The notes beneath the pieces are model-generated. The model saw only the letters and a list, made by a program, of their open reading frames with translations. It did not search any database and was not told the origin of the DNA. Position numbers and translations under genes: made by a program. DNA of 64,000 nucleotides from WLXB01 sp040221475 (lineage in GTDB: Bacteria; Pseudomonadota; Alphaproteobacteria; Rhodospirillales; Rhodospirillaceae), in NCBI GenBank assembly GCA_040221475.1, contig JAVKEJ010000058.1:248001-312000 (forward strand). Reading direction: 5' to 3'. Positions 19,021 through 27,589 of this stretch are shown here, piece after piece. Every line of letters begins with the position of its first letter. Position 1 is the first letter of the stretch.

Positions 19021-19647
19021 CTAGCTTCCTGAGCAAGATAACCAGACTTCTTGTGGCACCATGAAGTAAGACTGGCTTTGCACTTCATCTCCCTGCCGAT
19101 ATTCCAAAGCGCACCCAAGGCCGTCCGCGCCGACCAACGTGACCGGTGTGTCTCCATCAAGAATAATGTCCACGTAAATCGTTGGGTCGTAAAGACTTAA
19201 CCCTATCGGGGCTGTTATCGGATTGATCGGGTTACTCAAAATCAGATCAAACTCAAAAATGAGTTCGCCAGCATCTGAACTGATGACAAAGTTTTCCACT
19301 CTGTCGAAGGTCTGTTCTGTCTGGGCTCCGTCTGTGCGCAGATGAGTGAAGTATCCAAAATCTTTTAAACTCGTAAAAACTTGGTTTTCCATCGCAAGTG
19401 TTTCGGCGTCGTCGAAGCTACCGTCGCTGTTGGTGTCAAAGTCCGCTCCTAAGACCTGACTGAAGAAGGCGTCAAATTGCCACCGCATTCCCACCTTAAC
19501 CAAAGCCTGTTGATCAAACTCAAACGACGCTTCGCCGGTGACCCACACATGTGGGTGGGCGAGGCTGGGAGATGCTGAAAACACGCCCAGACTCATACAA
19601 ATCCAAAACCATAAGCGGCTGCAACTGTGGCAGAGAATGTGTCGCAT
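19021..19647 (-). CDS. DUF1007 family periplasmic protein
   Basis: A 208-residue exported protein of the DUF1007 family. The signal peptide ends near ASPSLAHPHVWV, and the His-Pro-His at the start of the mature protein is the family hallmark and a possible metal ligand. A further acidic segment, ADFDTNSDGSFDDAE, looks like an EF-hand-type metal-binding loop. Members are repeatedly found next to NicO exporters, as here, where the two genes converge with an eight-base gap. A role in delivering metal to the exporter is inferred; the biochemical function is not established. Confidence 0.85.
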   Translation of the reverse strand: MRHILCHSCSRLWFWICMSLGVFSASPSLAHPHVWVTGEASFEFDQQALVKVGMRWQFDAFFSQVLGADFDTNSDGSFDDAETLAMENQVFTSLKDFGYFTHLRTDGAQTEQTFDRVENFVISSDAGELIFEFDLILSNPINPITAPIGLSLYDPTIYVDIILDGDTPVTLVGADGLGCALEYRQGDEVQSQSYFMVPQEVWLSCSGS

Positions 19648-19807
19648 TTATCAGTGCACCTAAAGGTTTGCAAGGCGGTAAGCGTCTATTCATAGGGCGA
19701 TAATGTGGCCGAATTCGGTTGCTACCAGCCTGACATCATCATATGTCTAATACCAATATGTTCTACAATGACGCGTCAACTTTATTTCGAAGTGAAGGGC
19801 CACCACA

Positions 19808-20959
19808 ATGACCAATGACCTTAGTCAAGAAATCAACCTGCACCCAACCCAGGATGAGTTGGCCCGCCAGGCTTTTATTGTGCAGTTCAAACAAAAGGTA
19901 AACCTGGACCTGCAAAAAGACATCAAGGCGTATGTCAAAAACAACATTGCGCCCGAACTTGAAAGCGCGTTGGGGCGGCCCCTGGAAGATTTGAACCGTG
20001 ACCATCGCAAAGCCCTAAAAAAGCGCATGGCTGATGAGCATCTCTTCCAAACGTGGGAAACTTTGACGTGGGTCGGTCAAAACATGATGTGGAACTGTGT
20101 TGATGAAACGCTAGATCATGATCTGCCACGCATTGAGGCTGCAGCGGCACAAGTCGTTAATCGCAAGGATAAGGCTGGCTCTTTGAAGTTGAACCCAGAC
20201 TTAGATTTGCCACCCAACATTGCGAAAGTCGAAATCCACCGTCAACCAGGCGGCTTCTGTCTCGAACGAGAAGGTGTTGACTACGATATTATGTCCGGTG
20301 CCCGCATGACCGGTGGCGGCATGATTTACGGGGCAGGTAAAGGGCGTTCTGCTAAGCCCGGCTACTCAGCAGCCCACTTTTTGATTTCTGAAATGGAAAA
20401 ACAGTTTGGGCCGCAGAAGCCAAAACGCATCCTCGATATTGGGTGTGGGACGGGTCTAAACACGGCGACGTTTGCGCGGCATTACCCTGATGCAGAAGTA
20501 CACGGTATTGATGTTGCTGCTGGTCTGCTGCGGTGGGGACATGCACGCTGTGAAAGCGAGGGCGTGCCGGTTCATTTTGCTCAAATGAGCACAGCGGACA
20601 TGGATTTTGAGGACGAAAGTTTTGATCTTGTGGCCTCAACCATTTGGGGACACGAGACCACACCTCAAATTCTAAAAGACTCTATTTCTGAAATTTGGCG
20701 CATTCTCAAACCGGGCGGCATCGCCTTTCATATGGATGTGACCAATCAGCCAGGTTATCAGGGTTTGGTGGACCAAGTGCTCAACGATTGGCAAATCCGT
20801 CACAACGGTGAACCGTTTTGGATGGGTTGGGCAGATTCTGATCTAAACGCGTTGATGACAGAGGCTGGGTATCCTGAAGAGTGCCAGTTTACTGGGTATC
20901 GTCCGCGAACCCAGGGCGCTGGAGATTGGTTTGTCCACGGCGCACGAAAGCCTGACTAA
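19808..20959 (+). CDS. Class I SAM-dependent methyltransferase
   Basis: A 383-residue protein with a C-terminal methyltransferase domain. The SAM-binding motif I is ILDIGCGTG at residues 208-216, followed by the acidic motif EVHGIDVAAG and a motif IV-like FDLVASTIWGHE. The N-terminal 200 residues resemble no catalytic domain I recognise and contain charged helices. The substrate is unknown. No signal peptide is present. The gene stands alone, followed by a strong hairpin terminator shared with the convergent prolyl aminopeptidase gene. Confidence 0.85.
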   Translation: MTNDLSQEINLHPTQDELARQAFIVQFKQKVNLDLQKDIKAYVKNNIAPELESALGRPLEDLNRDHRKALKKRMADEHLFQTWETLTWVGQNMMWNCVDETLDHDLPRIEAAAAQVVNRKDKAGSLKLNPDLDLPPNIAKVEIHRQPGGFCLEREGVDYDIMSGARMTGGGMIYGAGKGRSAKPGYSAAHFLISEMEKQFGPQKPKRILDIGCGTGLNTATFARHYPDAEVHGIDVAAGLLRWGHARCESEGVPVHFAQMSTADMDFEDESFDLVASTIWGHETTPQILKDSISEIWRILKPGGIAFHMDVTNQPGYQGLVDQVLNDWQIRHNGEPFWMGWADSDLNALMTEAGYPEECQFTGYRPRTQGAGDWFVHGARKPD

Positions 20960-20984
20960 TACACCCGAGACGCAAAGCGAAAAA

Positions 20985-21010
20985 AAACCCCGCCACACTG
21001 GGCGGGGTTT
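20985..21010. terminator. Bidirectional intrinsic terminator
   Basis: A perfect hairpin of ten base pairs (AAACCCCGCC, six-base loop, GGCGGGGTTT) lies between two convergent genes. On the minus strand it is followed by a run of seven U residues, so it should terminate the prolyl aminopeptidase transcript well. The plus side has only a short U tract and would stop the methyltransferase transcript less efficiently. Confidence 0.85.
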
Positions 21011-21153
21011 AAGTGAGGTTACTGGAACTTGTCAGCAGTCGTCCCACCCAAAAGGGCGCGACACACAAGAAGGATAGTGTCACGCTGCTCACTCTGGATA
21101 ACCTGTGCGTTCTGACAGGTTAAGGCGAAATGACCCTGTTAGGTCTGACAGGT

Positions 21154-22134
21154 CTATTTCAAACTGCGAAACTCGTCAGTGGCGTTAATCAACCCGGATT
21201 GGACACCAAGTTCCATTGAAGAATGTCCGGCGTCGGCAATAATCCGATAAGCTGCGCCGTCCCAGGTTTGAGCGAGTTTGTCTGCGGTGATGATGGGGCA
21301 GACCATATCATAGCGGCCTTGGATAATGATGGCTGGATGTTTGGCAAGGACCTTCATGCCTTCTAGCAGTTGGTTCGGCTCAAAAAACCCTTGGTTAATC
21401 ATGTAGTGCGCCTCCAGGCGTGCCATCGATAGTGCGCCCGTATAATATGGTGCCTTTTGTCTGGGTCTGGCCGGTGATGGAATGAGGCGAGAGCAGGCAT
21501 TTTCATAAGCGCACCATGCTGCTGCGGCTGGGCGGTGTGTTTCCGGATTAGGGTCCGTAAGGCGTGCATAATACGCACTTAATAGGTCATGGCGTTCATC
21601 AATAGGGATATGGTTTGAGAAAGCGCGCCATGCTTCTGGAAAGACACGTCGAATTTCATGCAAAAACCAGTCGACTTCTTCATCAGAGAACAAAAAGATT
21701 CCGCGGAGAATAAAACCGATGCAGCGATCTGGGTGAGCTTGCCCATAGGCCAAAGCCAGAGTCGAACCCCAGGATCCGCCAAAGATAACCCAACGTTCAA
21801 TGCTTAAGTGCTCACGCAAAAGCTCTAAATCTGCAACAAGGTGCGCTGTCGTGTTCTCCCGCACTTCGGCTTCTGGCGTGGACCGCCCTGCCCCGCGTTG
21901 ATCCATGAGAACAATGCGGTAGTGGTTGGGGTCAAAAAAACGCCGAAAGGCGGGGGCGGTTCCGGCCCCAGGCCCACCATGCAGAAAGATGACGGGTACA
22001 CCGTTCGGGTTTCCACTTTCCTCCCAATATAAGGTGTGCAGTGGTCCCGTCCGAAGGAAACCGGACTTCCGCGCCTCAATTGCGGGGTAAAGTGTGCGAC
22101 CATCACTTTTGCTCGGCGTGACTTTAGAGGCCAT
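21154..22134 (-). CDS. pip: Prolyl aminopeptidase (peptidase family S33)
   Basis: A 326-residue alpha/beta-hydrolase peptidase that removes N-terminal proline from peptides in the cytoplasm. The oxyanion motif LHGGPGAG starts at residue 51, the family signature DQRGAGRS is at 78-85, and the nucleophile elbow GGSWG carries Ser121. The catalytic His is in DAGHSSME near the C-terminus. The length matches bacterial Pip. It fits with the peptide-uptake genes in the window, although it is not in an operon with them. Confidence 0.94.
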   Translation of the reverse strand: MASKVTPSKSDGRTLYPAIEARKSGFLRTGPLHTLYWEESGNPNGVPVIFLHGGPGAGTAPAFRRFFDPNHYRIVLMDQRGAGRSTPEAEVRENTTAHLVADLELLREHLSIERWVIFGGSWGSTLALAYGQAHPDRCIGFILRGIFLFSDEEVDWFLHEIRRVFPEAWRAFSNHIPIDERHDLLSAYYARLTDPNPETHRPAAAAWCAYENACSRLIPSPARPRQKAPYYTGALSMARLEAHYMINQGFFEPNQLLEGMKVLAKHPAIIIQGRYDMVCPIITADKLAQTWDGAAYRIIADAGHSSMELGVQSGLINATDEFRSLK

Positions 22135-22242
22135 GATTTCTGGTGGCGAAATAAAGCGCGCTCCTGTTTTGAAAGGCCAATTCTGTTAGCGAAAAGCCTA
22201 ATAAATACATATTATACGAACAACTAACAGCTCAAGGGTTGC

Positions 22243-22569
22243 TTACCCTACGTCAGCTTCGTCAAGGTATGCCTCAATCAGTTTAAACAGCTGCTCTGAA
22301 TGATCTTCTGGTGAAATCACGAGATTGCAATGTTCACCATATATATTGAGTACATAACCCCGCGCATCACAGACGGTCACAAGCGATTGAATAAAAGGTG
22401 TAATCACCTGGGCATTTAAATTTTCTGCCGTTTGACATTTCTCCATAGCGGCTTGAAGAGACTTTGCCAGATCCTTTTGCGATCCATTTTTAGAGCCACG
22501 TTTGGATGTATGTTTGGAGCCATGGCGACCGGCATTTGAGCGTGTATCTGTCTTTTTGGGTGCATTCAT
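22243..22569 (-). CDS. Small basic protein of unknown function
   Basis: A 108-residue protein I do not recognise. The first 35 residues are highly basic and rich in Lys, Ser, Gly and His (RSNAGRHGSKHTSKRGSKNG), suggesting an unstructured or nucleic-acid-binding tail. The remainder looks folded, with a helix (LAKSLQAAMEKCQTAENLNA), strands (VCDARGYVLNIYGEHCNLVI) and an acidic end. It has a good ribosome-binding site (AAGGAGA seven bases before the ATG), which supports it as a real gene. It lies upstream of the prolyl aminopeptidase gene on the same strand, 108 bases away. Confidence 0.65.
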   Translation of the reverse strand: MNAPKKTDTRSNAGRHGSKHTSKRGSKNGSQKDLAKSLQAAMEKCQTAENLNAQVITPFIQSLVTVCDARGYVLNIYGEHCNLVISPEDHSEQLFKLIEAYLDEADVG

Positions 22570-22724
22570 CCTTAGTCTCCTTAGGCGGCTTTTTAAGCAC
22601 TACTATTTTGAGGCTCACTTTAGAGCATATTTTATGGCAACAGACAGGCCCACACAGACTTTGATTTCCTGACCTGCAAGCCTTATGACCTCAGCCTATT
22701 GTTTCGTTTATAAGGTGACTGCAC

Positions 22725-23888
22725 ATGGAACGGTCAAAGCAACAACTGAGCGATTTCTGGAGCATTGTTCTCGATGTCTGGACGACAGGCGTCGTCGGTG
22801 TTGATTTTGGCCGCATATTAATTGCACTCGGCATCGTCCTGTTTTTCATGGTGATCCGAGGTTTGTTTACCCGCTTCGTGCTGGGTACGCTCCAACGCCT
22901 CACGGCCAAAACTGAAACCACGATTGATGATAAAATTTTTGACGCTTTACGGGGGCCAATACGACTCATTCCTGTGATTCTAGGCATTTTTATAGCTTTG
23001 GATTATCTGGAATTGCCGGAGAAGTACGACACCATCGGCGCTTTAGTTGTACGGACTCTTGTTGTTTTTGATATATTTTGGGGCCTTTACAAAATCACTG
23101 GGCCAGTTAGCTCTTCAATCAAACGGCTGGAAACGCTTCTAACGCGTGAGATGGTCGACTGGCTGGTCAATTTTCTGCACCTAGCCGTCGTGTTTATTGG
23201 CGTTGCAACTGTGCTTGAAATTTGGGGTATTAAAGTTGGCCCCATTCTCGCCGGTCTTGGGCTCTTTGGCGTCGCCGTTGCCTTGGGCGCACAAGATCTT
23301 TTCAAGAATCTGATCGCCGGAATACTTGTTATTGCCGAAAAGCGCATGCGGGTCGGCGATTGGATTATGGTGGATGGTGTCGTCGAAGGAACGGTTGAAA
23401 CGATTGGTTTTCGTTCAACCCACGTCCGCCGTTTCGATAAAGCTTCTGTTTATGTTCCCAATGCAAAGTTGTCTGATAATGCGGTCACGAATTTCAGTGA
23501 GATGACCCACCGTCGGATTAAGTGGATGATCGGTGTTGAATACGGCACAACCATTGAACAGTTACGCGTTATCCGCGACAAAATCGAAACATATATCCAT
23601 GAAAACGCCGATTTTGCGTCACCTTCTGAGGTCTCCACCTTTGTCCGGATTGACAGCTTCAATGATTCCTCCATTGATATCCTGCTGTATTGCTTCACCA
23701 AGACAACAAACTGGGGGGAGTGGCTCAAGGTCAAAGAGACCCTTGCGTATAAAATAAAAGATATTGTCGAGTCTGAGGGCTCTGCTTTCGCTTTCCCGAG
23801 CCGCTCGCTTTATCTTGAATCTGTCCCCTCTGAGGCGGCCGAAGTGTTTATGCCGCCCTCTTCGCAATCCGGAACAAAACCAAAATAA
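22725..23888 (+). CDS. Mechanosensitive ion channel, MscS family
   Basis: A 387-residue channel with about five predicted N-terminal helices followed by the MscS core. The pore helix is GPILAGLGLFGVAVALGAQ near residue 170, with the Gly/Ala packing typical of MscS, followed by DLFKNLIAGILVIAEKRMRVGD leading into the cytoplasmic beta domain. It would release solutes on osmotic downshock. It is transcribed divergently from the small basic protein gene and followed by an MFS gene about 80 bases away. Confidence 0.93.
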   Translation: MERSKQQLSDFWSIVLDVWTTGVVGVDFGRILIALGIVLFFMVIRGLFTRFVLGTLQRLTAKTETTIDDKIFDALRGPIRLIPVILGIFIALDYLELPEKYDTIGALVVRTLVVFDIFWGLYKITGPVSSSIKRLETLLTREMVDWLVNFLHLAVVFIGVATVLEIWGIKVGPILAGLGLFGVAVALGAQDLFKNLIAGILVIAEKRMRVGDWIMVDGVVEGTVETIGFRSTHVRRFDKASVYVPNAKLSDNAVTNFSEMTHRRIKWMIGVEYGTTIEQLRVIRDKIETYIHENADFASPSEVSTFVRIDSFNDSSIDILLYCFTKTTNWGEWLKVKETLAYKIKDIVESEGSAFAFPSRSLYLESVPSEAAEVFMPPSSQSGTKPK

Positions 23889-23969
23889 GATACGATGTAT
23901 TATTTGGTCATGCTGTTAATATAACGGCATGACCCGCATTCGCGCGATTTAAGTTGTATCGGCGTCCCC

Positions 23970-25148
23970 ATGACTCCAATGATGATTCTGTTTCTTATCG
24001 TATTTGTCGATTTGATTGGCTTCGGCATTATGGTGCCGCTGCTGCCGTTTTATGTTGAACGCGTTGGCGCAGGTACAGAAGTTATTACTATCACGCTTGG
24101 TCTGTACTCTCTGTTCCAATTTATGGCCGCCCCTCTTTGGGGAAGGCTGAGCGATCGTTTTGGTCGCAAGCCCATTCTTGCGTGGACTCTGTCCGGTTTT
24201 GTTATTTCTTATGTGGTTTTGGGCTTTGCTGAAAGTCTATGGTTGGTCGTGGCGGCACGCATATTTGGTGGGCTTATGGCTGGAAATATTTCCACCGCGT
24301 TCGCTTATGTTTCTGACATCACCACGCCTGAAAACCGAGCCAAGGGTATGGGCTTGCTTGGTGCGGCGTTTGGTTTGGGATTCATCTTTGGGCCTGTTAT
24401 CGGTGGCCTGCTCGCAGGCTCGGAAACATCGACAGCAAATTTTCTGTTGCCAGCTTTGGTGGCTGCTTCCTTAACCACAACGGCGCTGCTAGGCGTGATT
24501 TTTATCTTACCCGAATCGTTGAGTCAGGACGTTCGCGATCAAATTCGCAATAAACCGAAAACGTCACTCAAAACAAAACTCCATACGGCTTTTGGTCGGC
24601 GCGCGTTGATACTACTGGTAGCGGTTGGCTTCATCTTAACGATGGCGTGGGCCTTGTTGGAGGTCACTTTGGCCTTGTGGGTTAATCGTGTTCTGAGCTT
24701 TGGTCCGCGAGATATCGGGCTCACGCTCGCTTATGTTGGTGTGGTCGGCGTTATCATTCAAGGTGGTCTTATTGGCCCGCTGACAAAAAAATTTGGCGAA
24801 CGCTTACTTGTTGCTAGTGCGATCGTATTCTTGTTGAGTGGGTATGTTATCCTCGCTGCTGCCAGCGATATTTATATCCTCATTGCTGCGATGACTTTTC
24901 TGGCGATTGGCAATGGCTTATCCAACCCCTCCCTGTCCAGTCTTGTGTCTAAGGAAGCCAGCGAAACCGAACGCGGGTCTGTGCTTGGCGTTTACCAGGG
25001 GGCCGCCAGCCTCGCCCGGTTTGTTGGACCGCTCTATGCTGGAGTTGTCTTTGCTCAACTGGGTCCGGCCTATCCATTTGTTATTGCAGCAGCCTGTATG
25101 GCGCCTGCTCTGATATTTGTATTTTTATTACCCCGACATAAAGCTTAA
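23970..25148 (+). CDS. MFS transporter (TetA/multidrug type)
   Basis: A 392-residue major facilitator with twelve predicted helices. The N-terminus FVDLIGFGIMVPLLPFY and the loop 2-3 motif GRLSDRFGRKPIL are characteristic of the drug:H+ antiporter-1 group that includes TetA. The antiporter motif is seen in helix 5 as GAAFGLGFIFGPVIGG. The substrate cannot be assigned; such proteins export drugs or metabolites. It is probably monocistronic or co-transcribed with the MscS gene. Confidence 0.9.
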   Translation: MTPMMILFLIVFVDLIGFGIMVPLLPFYVERVGAGTEVITITLGLYSLFQFMAAPLWGRLSDRFGRKPILAWTLSGFVISYVVLGFAESLWLVVAARIFGGLMAGNISTAFAYVSDITTPENRAKGMGLLGAAFGLGFIFGPVIGGLLAGSETSTANFLLPALVAASLTTTALLGVIFILPESLSQDVRDQIRNKPKTSLKTKLHTAFGRRALILLVAVGFILTMAWALLEVTLALWVNRVLSFGPRDIGLTLAYVGVVGVIIQGGLIGPLTKKFGERLLVASAIVFLLSGYVILAAASDIYILIAAMTFLAIGNGLSNPSLSSLVSKEASETERGSVLGVYQGAASLARFVGPLYAGVVFAQLGPAYPFVIAAACMAPALIFVFLLPRHKA

Positions 25149-25199
25149 CACTACGGCTAGATGTTGCGATTAAGTCTTGGCGTTACGTGGGATTAAACT

Positions 25200-25241
25200 T
25201 AGGGTGAGGCCCCATATATTTTAGGGTGAGACCCTATATTT
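25200..25241. repeat. Two tandem ~20-bp repeats with inverted core (possible operator)
   Basis: Two adjacent near-identical units lie about 15-55 bases before the ABC ATPase start. Each begins TAGGGTGAG and ends in a CCC-ATAT stretch. The second unit contains the palindrome AGGGTGAGACCCT (five-base arms, three-base centre); the first has one-sided changes. Position and symmetry suggest a regulator binding twice on the same face, but no cognate regulator is nearby. Confidence 0.45.
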
Positions 25242-25254
25242 AAGGTGGCGACTA

Positions 25255-25956
25255 ATGCTGGAAGCGTTCGACTTACAAAAATCGTATGGAGATCATCAGG
25301 CCCTGAAAGGGCTGAACCTCTCTGTGAAGTCGGGCGACATTTATTGTCTTTTGGGCGCTAACGGTGCCGGCAAAACAACCACCATCAATCTTTTTCTTAA
25401 TTTCATCAGTCCGACCGGTGGTAAAGCCCAGGTCAATGGCATCGATGTTTCTGAAAATCCGATCGAGACCAAAAAGCATCTCGCGTACATTCCGGAACAA
25501 GTCATGCTGTACCCCAATCTTACAGGCTTGGAAAATATTGAGTACTTTGCGCGCCTAGGGGGGCATGAGGATTACAACGATGATGATTTACGAGGTTTTT
25601 TACTCCGTTGTGGGCTGCAGTCAGAGGCCGCAGACCGGCGTATTTCAACCTATTCAAAGGGGATGCGTCAGAAAGTTGGTGTTGCCATTGCGCTTGCCAA
25701 GCAGGCCAAAGCATTGTTGCTAGATGAGCCTACCTCTGGCCTAGATCCAAAAGCATCCAATGAGTTTTCAGAGCTTTTGAAGCATCTACAAAGCGAGGGT
25801 GCCGCCATTCTTATGGCGACCCACGATTTATTCCGCGCCAAAGAAACCGGCACACGGATCGGCATTATGCGTGAGGGAAATTTGATGCAAGAGTTGAGCA
25901 CGGACGAAGTTTCTCATGCTGACGTCGAACGGATTTATCTCGAACATATGCACTAA
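25255..25956 (+). CDS. ABC transporter ATP-binding protein (ABC-2 exporter type)
   Basis: A 233-residue ATPase. Walker A is GANGAGKT at residues 34-41, the signature is YSKGMRQKVG, Walker B is LLLDEPTSGLD, and the switch His is in ATHDLF. The closest look is to ATPases of ABC-2 exporters such as NosF-type proteins. Unusually, no permease gene is adjacent; the next gene, 23 bases downstream, encodes a membrane-anchored protein of unknown family. A run of tandem repeats lies in its promoter region. Confidence 0.9.
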   Translation: MLEAFDLQKSYGDHQALKGLNLSVKSGDIYCLLGANGAGKTTTINLFLNFISPTGGKAQVNGIDVSENPIETKKHLAYIPEQVMLYPNLTGLENIEYFARLGGHEDYNDDDLRGFLLRCGLQSEAADRRISTYSKGMRQKVGVAIALAKQAKALLLDEPTSGLDPKASNEFSELLKHLQSEGAAILMATHDLFRAKETGTRIGIMREGNLMQELSTDEVSHADVERIYLEHMH

Positions 25957-25979
25957 AAAACTCCCGTAAGGAGGGCGAT

Positions 25980-27515
25980 ATGCTCAAGCTGATCAAACGT
26001 GTGACCATTGCACTGGTTGTTGTCGGCGTGGGCATCGCGTCTGCGGGTTATGGCGCGTTCAGGTATATGAATGGAACGCCACCGCAGCTCAAAGAGCCAA
26101 ACTATTTTCGCATTTACAAAGAACAACTGGCCAGTGAAGAAGCGATGACGCCCGAGGGTGAGGTTGCCATCTTCATGTCAGGCCTCATCATGCCCGAGAA
26201 CTTTCGTCTTCCGGATTTTTACAATCTGGCTCTAAAGCCAAGTCAGTATATTCCATGGCCAATTCGCAGTCGTGCAATGGCTGATCCAGGCGTTATTTTG
26301 CTGGACACAGAGCGGTATTATGAATTCGAAGCGTTTGTGCCCACCAATCTTGTTGATGCTTATGGCTCGACCTTAGACGTGGATGGTACGCCTTGGGTTG
26401 AGAGATACCACAGCGGAGAGCTGAGATGGGTTGACCCCAGTCCGACTCAGCATCTTGATCATGGATACTTTATATATGAAGGCCGCAAGGGTGGTATGCC
26501 GGGACCAGCTCAAAAGCTAATCAATAAGGCGCGTGTCTACTATTATGGTAAAGGCAAAGGTTTTCTGAACGGTAAAGTACCCCATGAAGCCGGAACGTGG
26601 GCGCTGATTGAGGCTACAATGCGCAAGATCAGCGCTAAGTATGGCGATGTGCCCTACCGTTGGGTGACCGCTGAAGATTTTCATTTGGCACGAAGTGCGA
26701 TGTTTGAATTGCTTGACGGTGGTGCTGATACCATCGTCCTAGCTGCACCACGCCCAATATATTCCCATCACGAAGAGTTCAATGGGTCTATTAAGCATGC
26801 GATGGACTACATCCATGAATGGGAAGACGCCAACGATAAAAAAATCAAAACTATTATCACCGAGAATCTGGCAAATTTTCCGATCATTCATGACACTTAC
26901 GCCAATATGTTGCGCGATCGTCTTGATCAACTGCCTCACGGCGCAGATGTCAAAATCGTTGCGTCTGTACATGGCATGGCGTGGGACGTGGTGCCGAATG
27001 AAGCTTGGATTGAGTTGGCGCCGAGTTATATCGAGCCCGTCATGGCAAAGTTGAAAGCTGTTTTATCCGAGTATGATTTTGGTCGCACAGAAGTGGTGCA
27101 GTCACAAGATCACTTTGCTGATCCTCATAACGATCCCGAGGGCAAGTATCTCTCCACCAATACGGCGTTCTGGGATGGTATAAATGATAATTACGACTAC
27201 GCCATTAACTTGCCCATTGAATTTTTCGCAGAAAACACAGACACCGTTTTCTCTCATGCCATGTACAATTTCGAAGGTTTTCCAGGTTACAATATTTATG
27301 ACCCTGTCGATTATAGTGATTGGTCTGTGCCTTATACGCGGACGTTCGATATTCAAGGGACGCAGATCATCTACAATGGTTTACCGATCGGTAAGTACAA
27401 CAAGCCCATTGTTGAAGCCTTTTTTCAGGCTTTGGACTCTGTTTTGTCACGCACACAAACAGCCGCATGGTCGGCAAGAGATGTTGCTGCGAACATAAAC
27501 GAGCGTTTGGATTGA
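25980..27515 (+). CDS. Membrane-anchored protein of unknown function, 511 residues
   Basis: I do not recognise this protein. It starts with a transmembrane segment (residues 8-30, VTIALVVVGVGIASAGYGAF), and the rest should be periplasmic if that segment is an anchor. Segments such as ADTIVLAAPRPIYSHHEEF, VKIVASVHGMAWDV and the W/P-rich C-terminal half recall the order of motifs in ferrochelatase-like proteins (a PxYxxS-type strand, then an S-HG loop), but the similarity is weak and mine alone. Histidines at SHHEEF and SVHGM would be candidate ligands. It is probably co-transcribed with the preceding ABC ATPase, whose 3' end is 23 bases away; the ribosome-binding site GGAGGG can pair with CTCCC just upstream of it. 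Confidence 0.7.
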   Translation: MLKLIKRVTIALVVVGVGIASAGYGAFRYMNGTPPQLKEPNYFRIYKEQLASEEAMTPEGEVAIFMSGLIMPENFRLPDFYNLALKPSQYIPWPIRSRAMADPGVILLDTERYYEFEAFVPTNLVDAYGSTLDVDGTPWVERYHSGELRWVDPSPTQHLDHGYFIYEGRKGGMPGPAQKLINKARVYYYGKGKGFLNGKVPHEAGTWALIEATMRKISAKYGDVPYRWVTAEDFHLARSAMFELLDGGADTIVLAAPRPIYSHHEEFNGSIKHAMDYIHEWEDANDKKIKTIITENLANFPIIHDTYANMLRDRLDQLPHGADVKIVASVHGMAWDVVPNEAWIELAPSYIEPVMAKLKAVLSEYDFGRTEVVQSQDHFADPHNDPEGKYLSTNTAFWDGINDNYDYAINLPIEFFAENTDTVFSHAMYNFEGFPGYNIYDPVDYSDWSVPYTRTFDIQGTQIIYNGLPIGKYNKPIVEAFFQALDSVLSRTQTAAWSARDVAANINERLD

Positions 27516-27589
27516 ATGCGACCATTTGCTGCCTTGCTGACCTTCTCTGGCATCGATAAAACAATGAACTTAAGCCGAGGGTAACTCTC

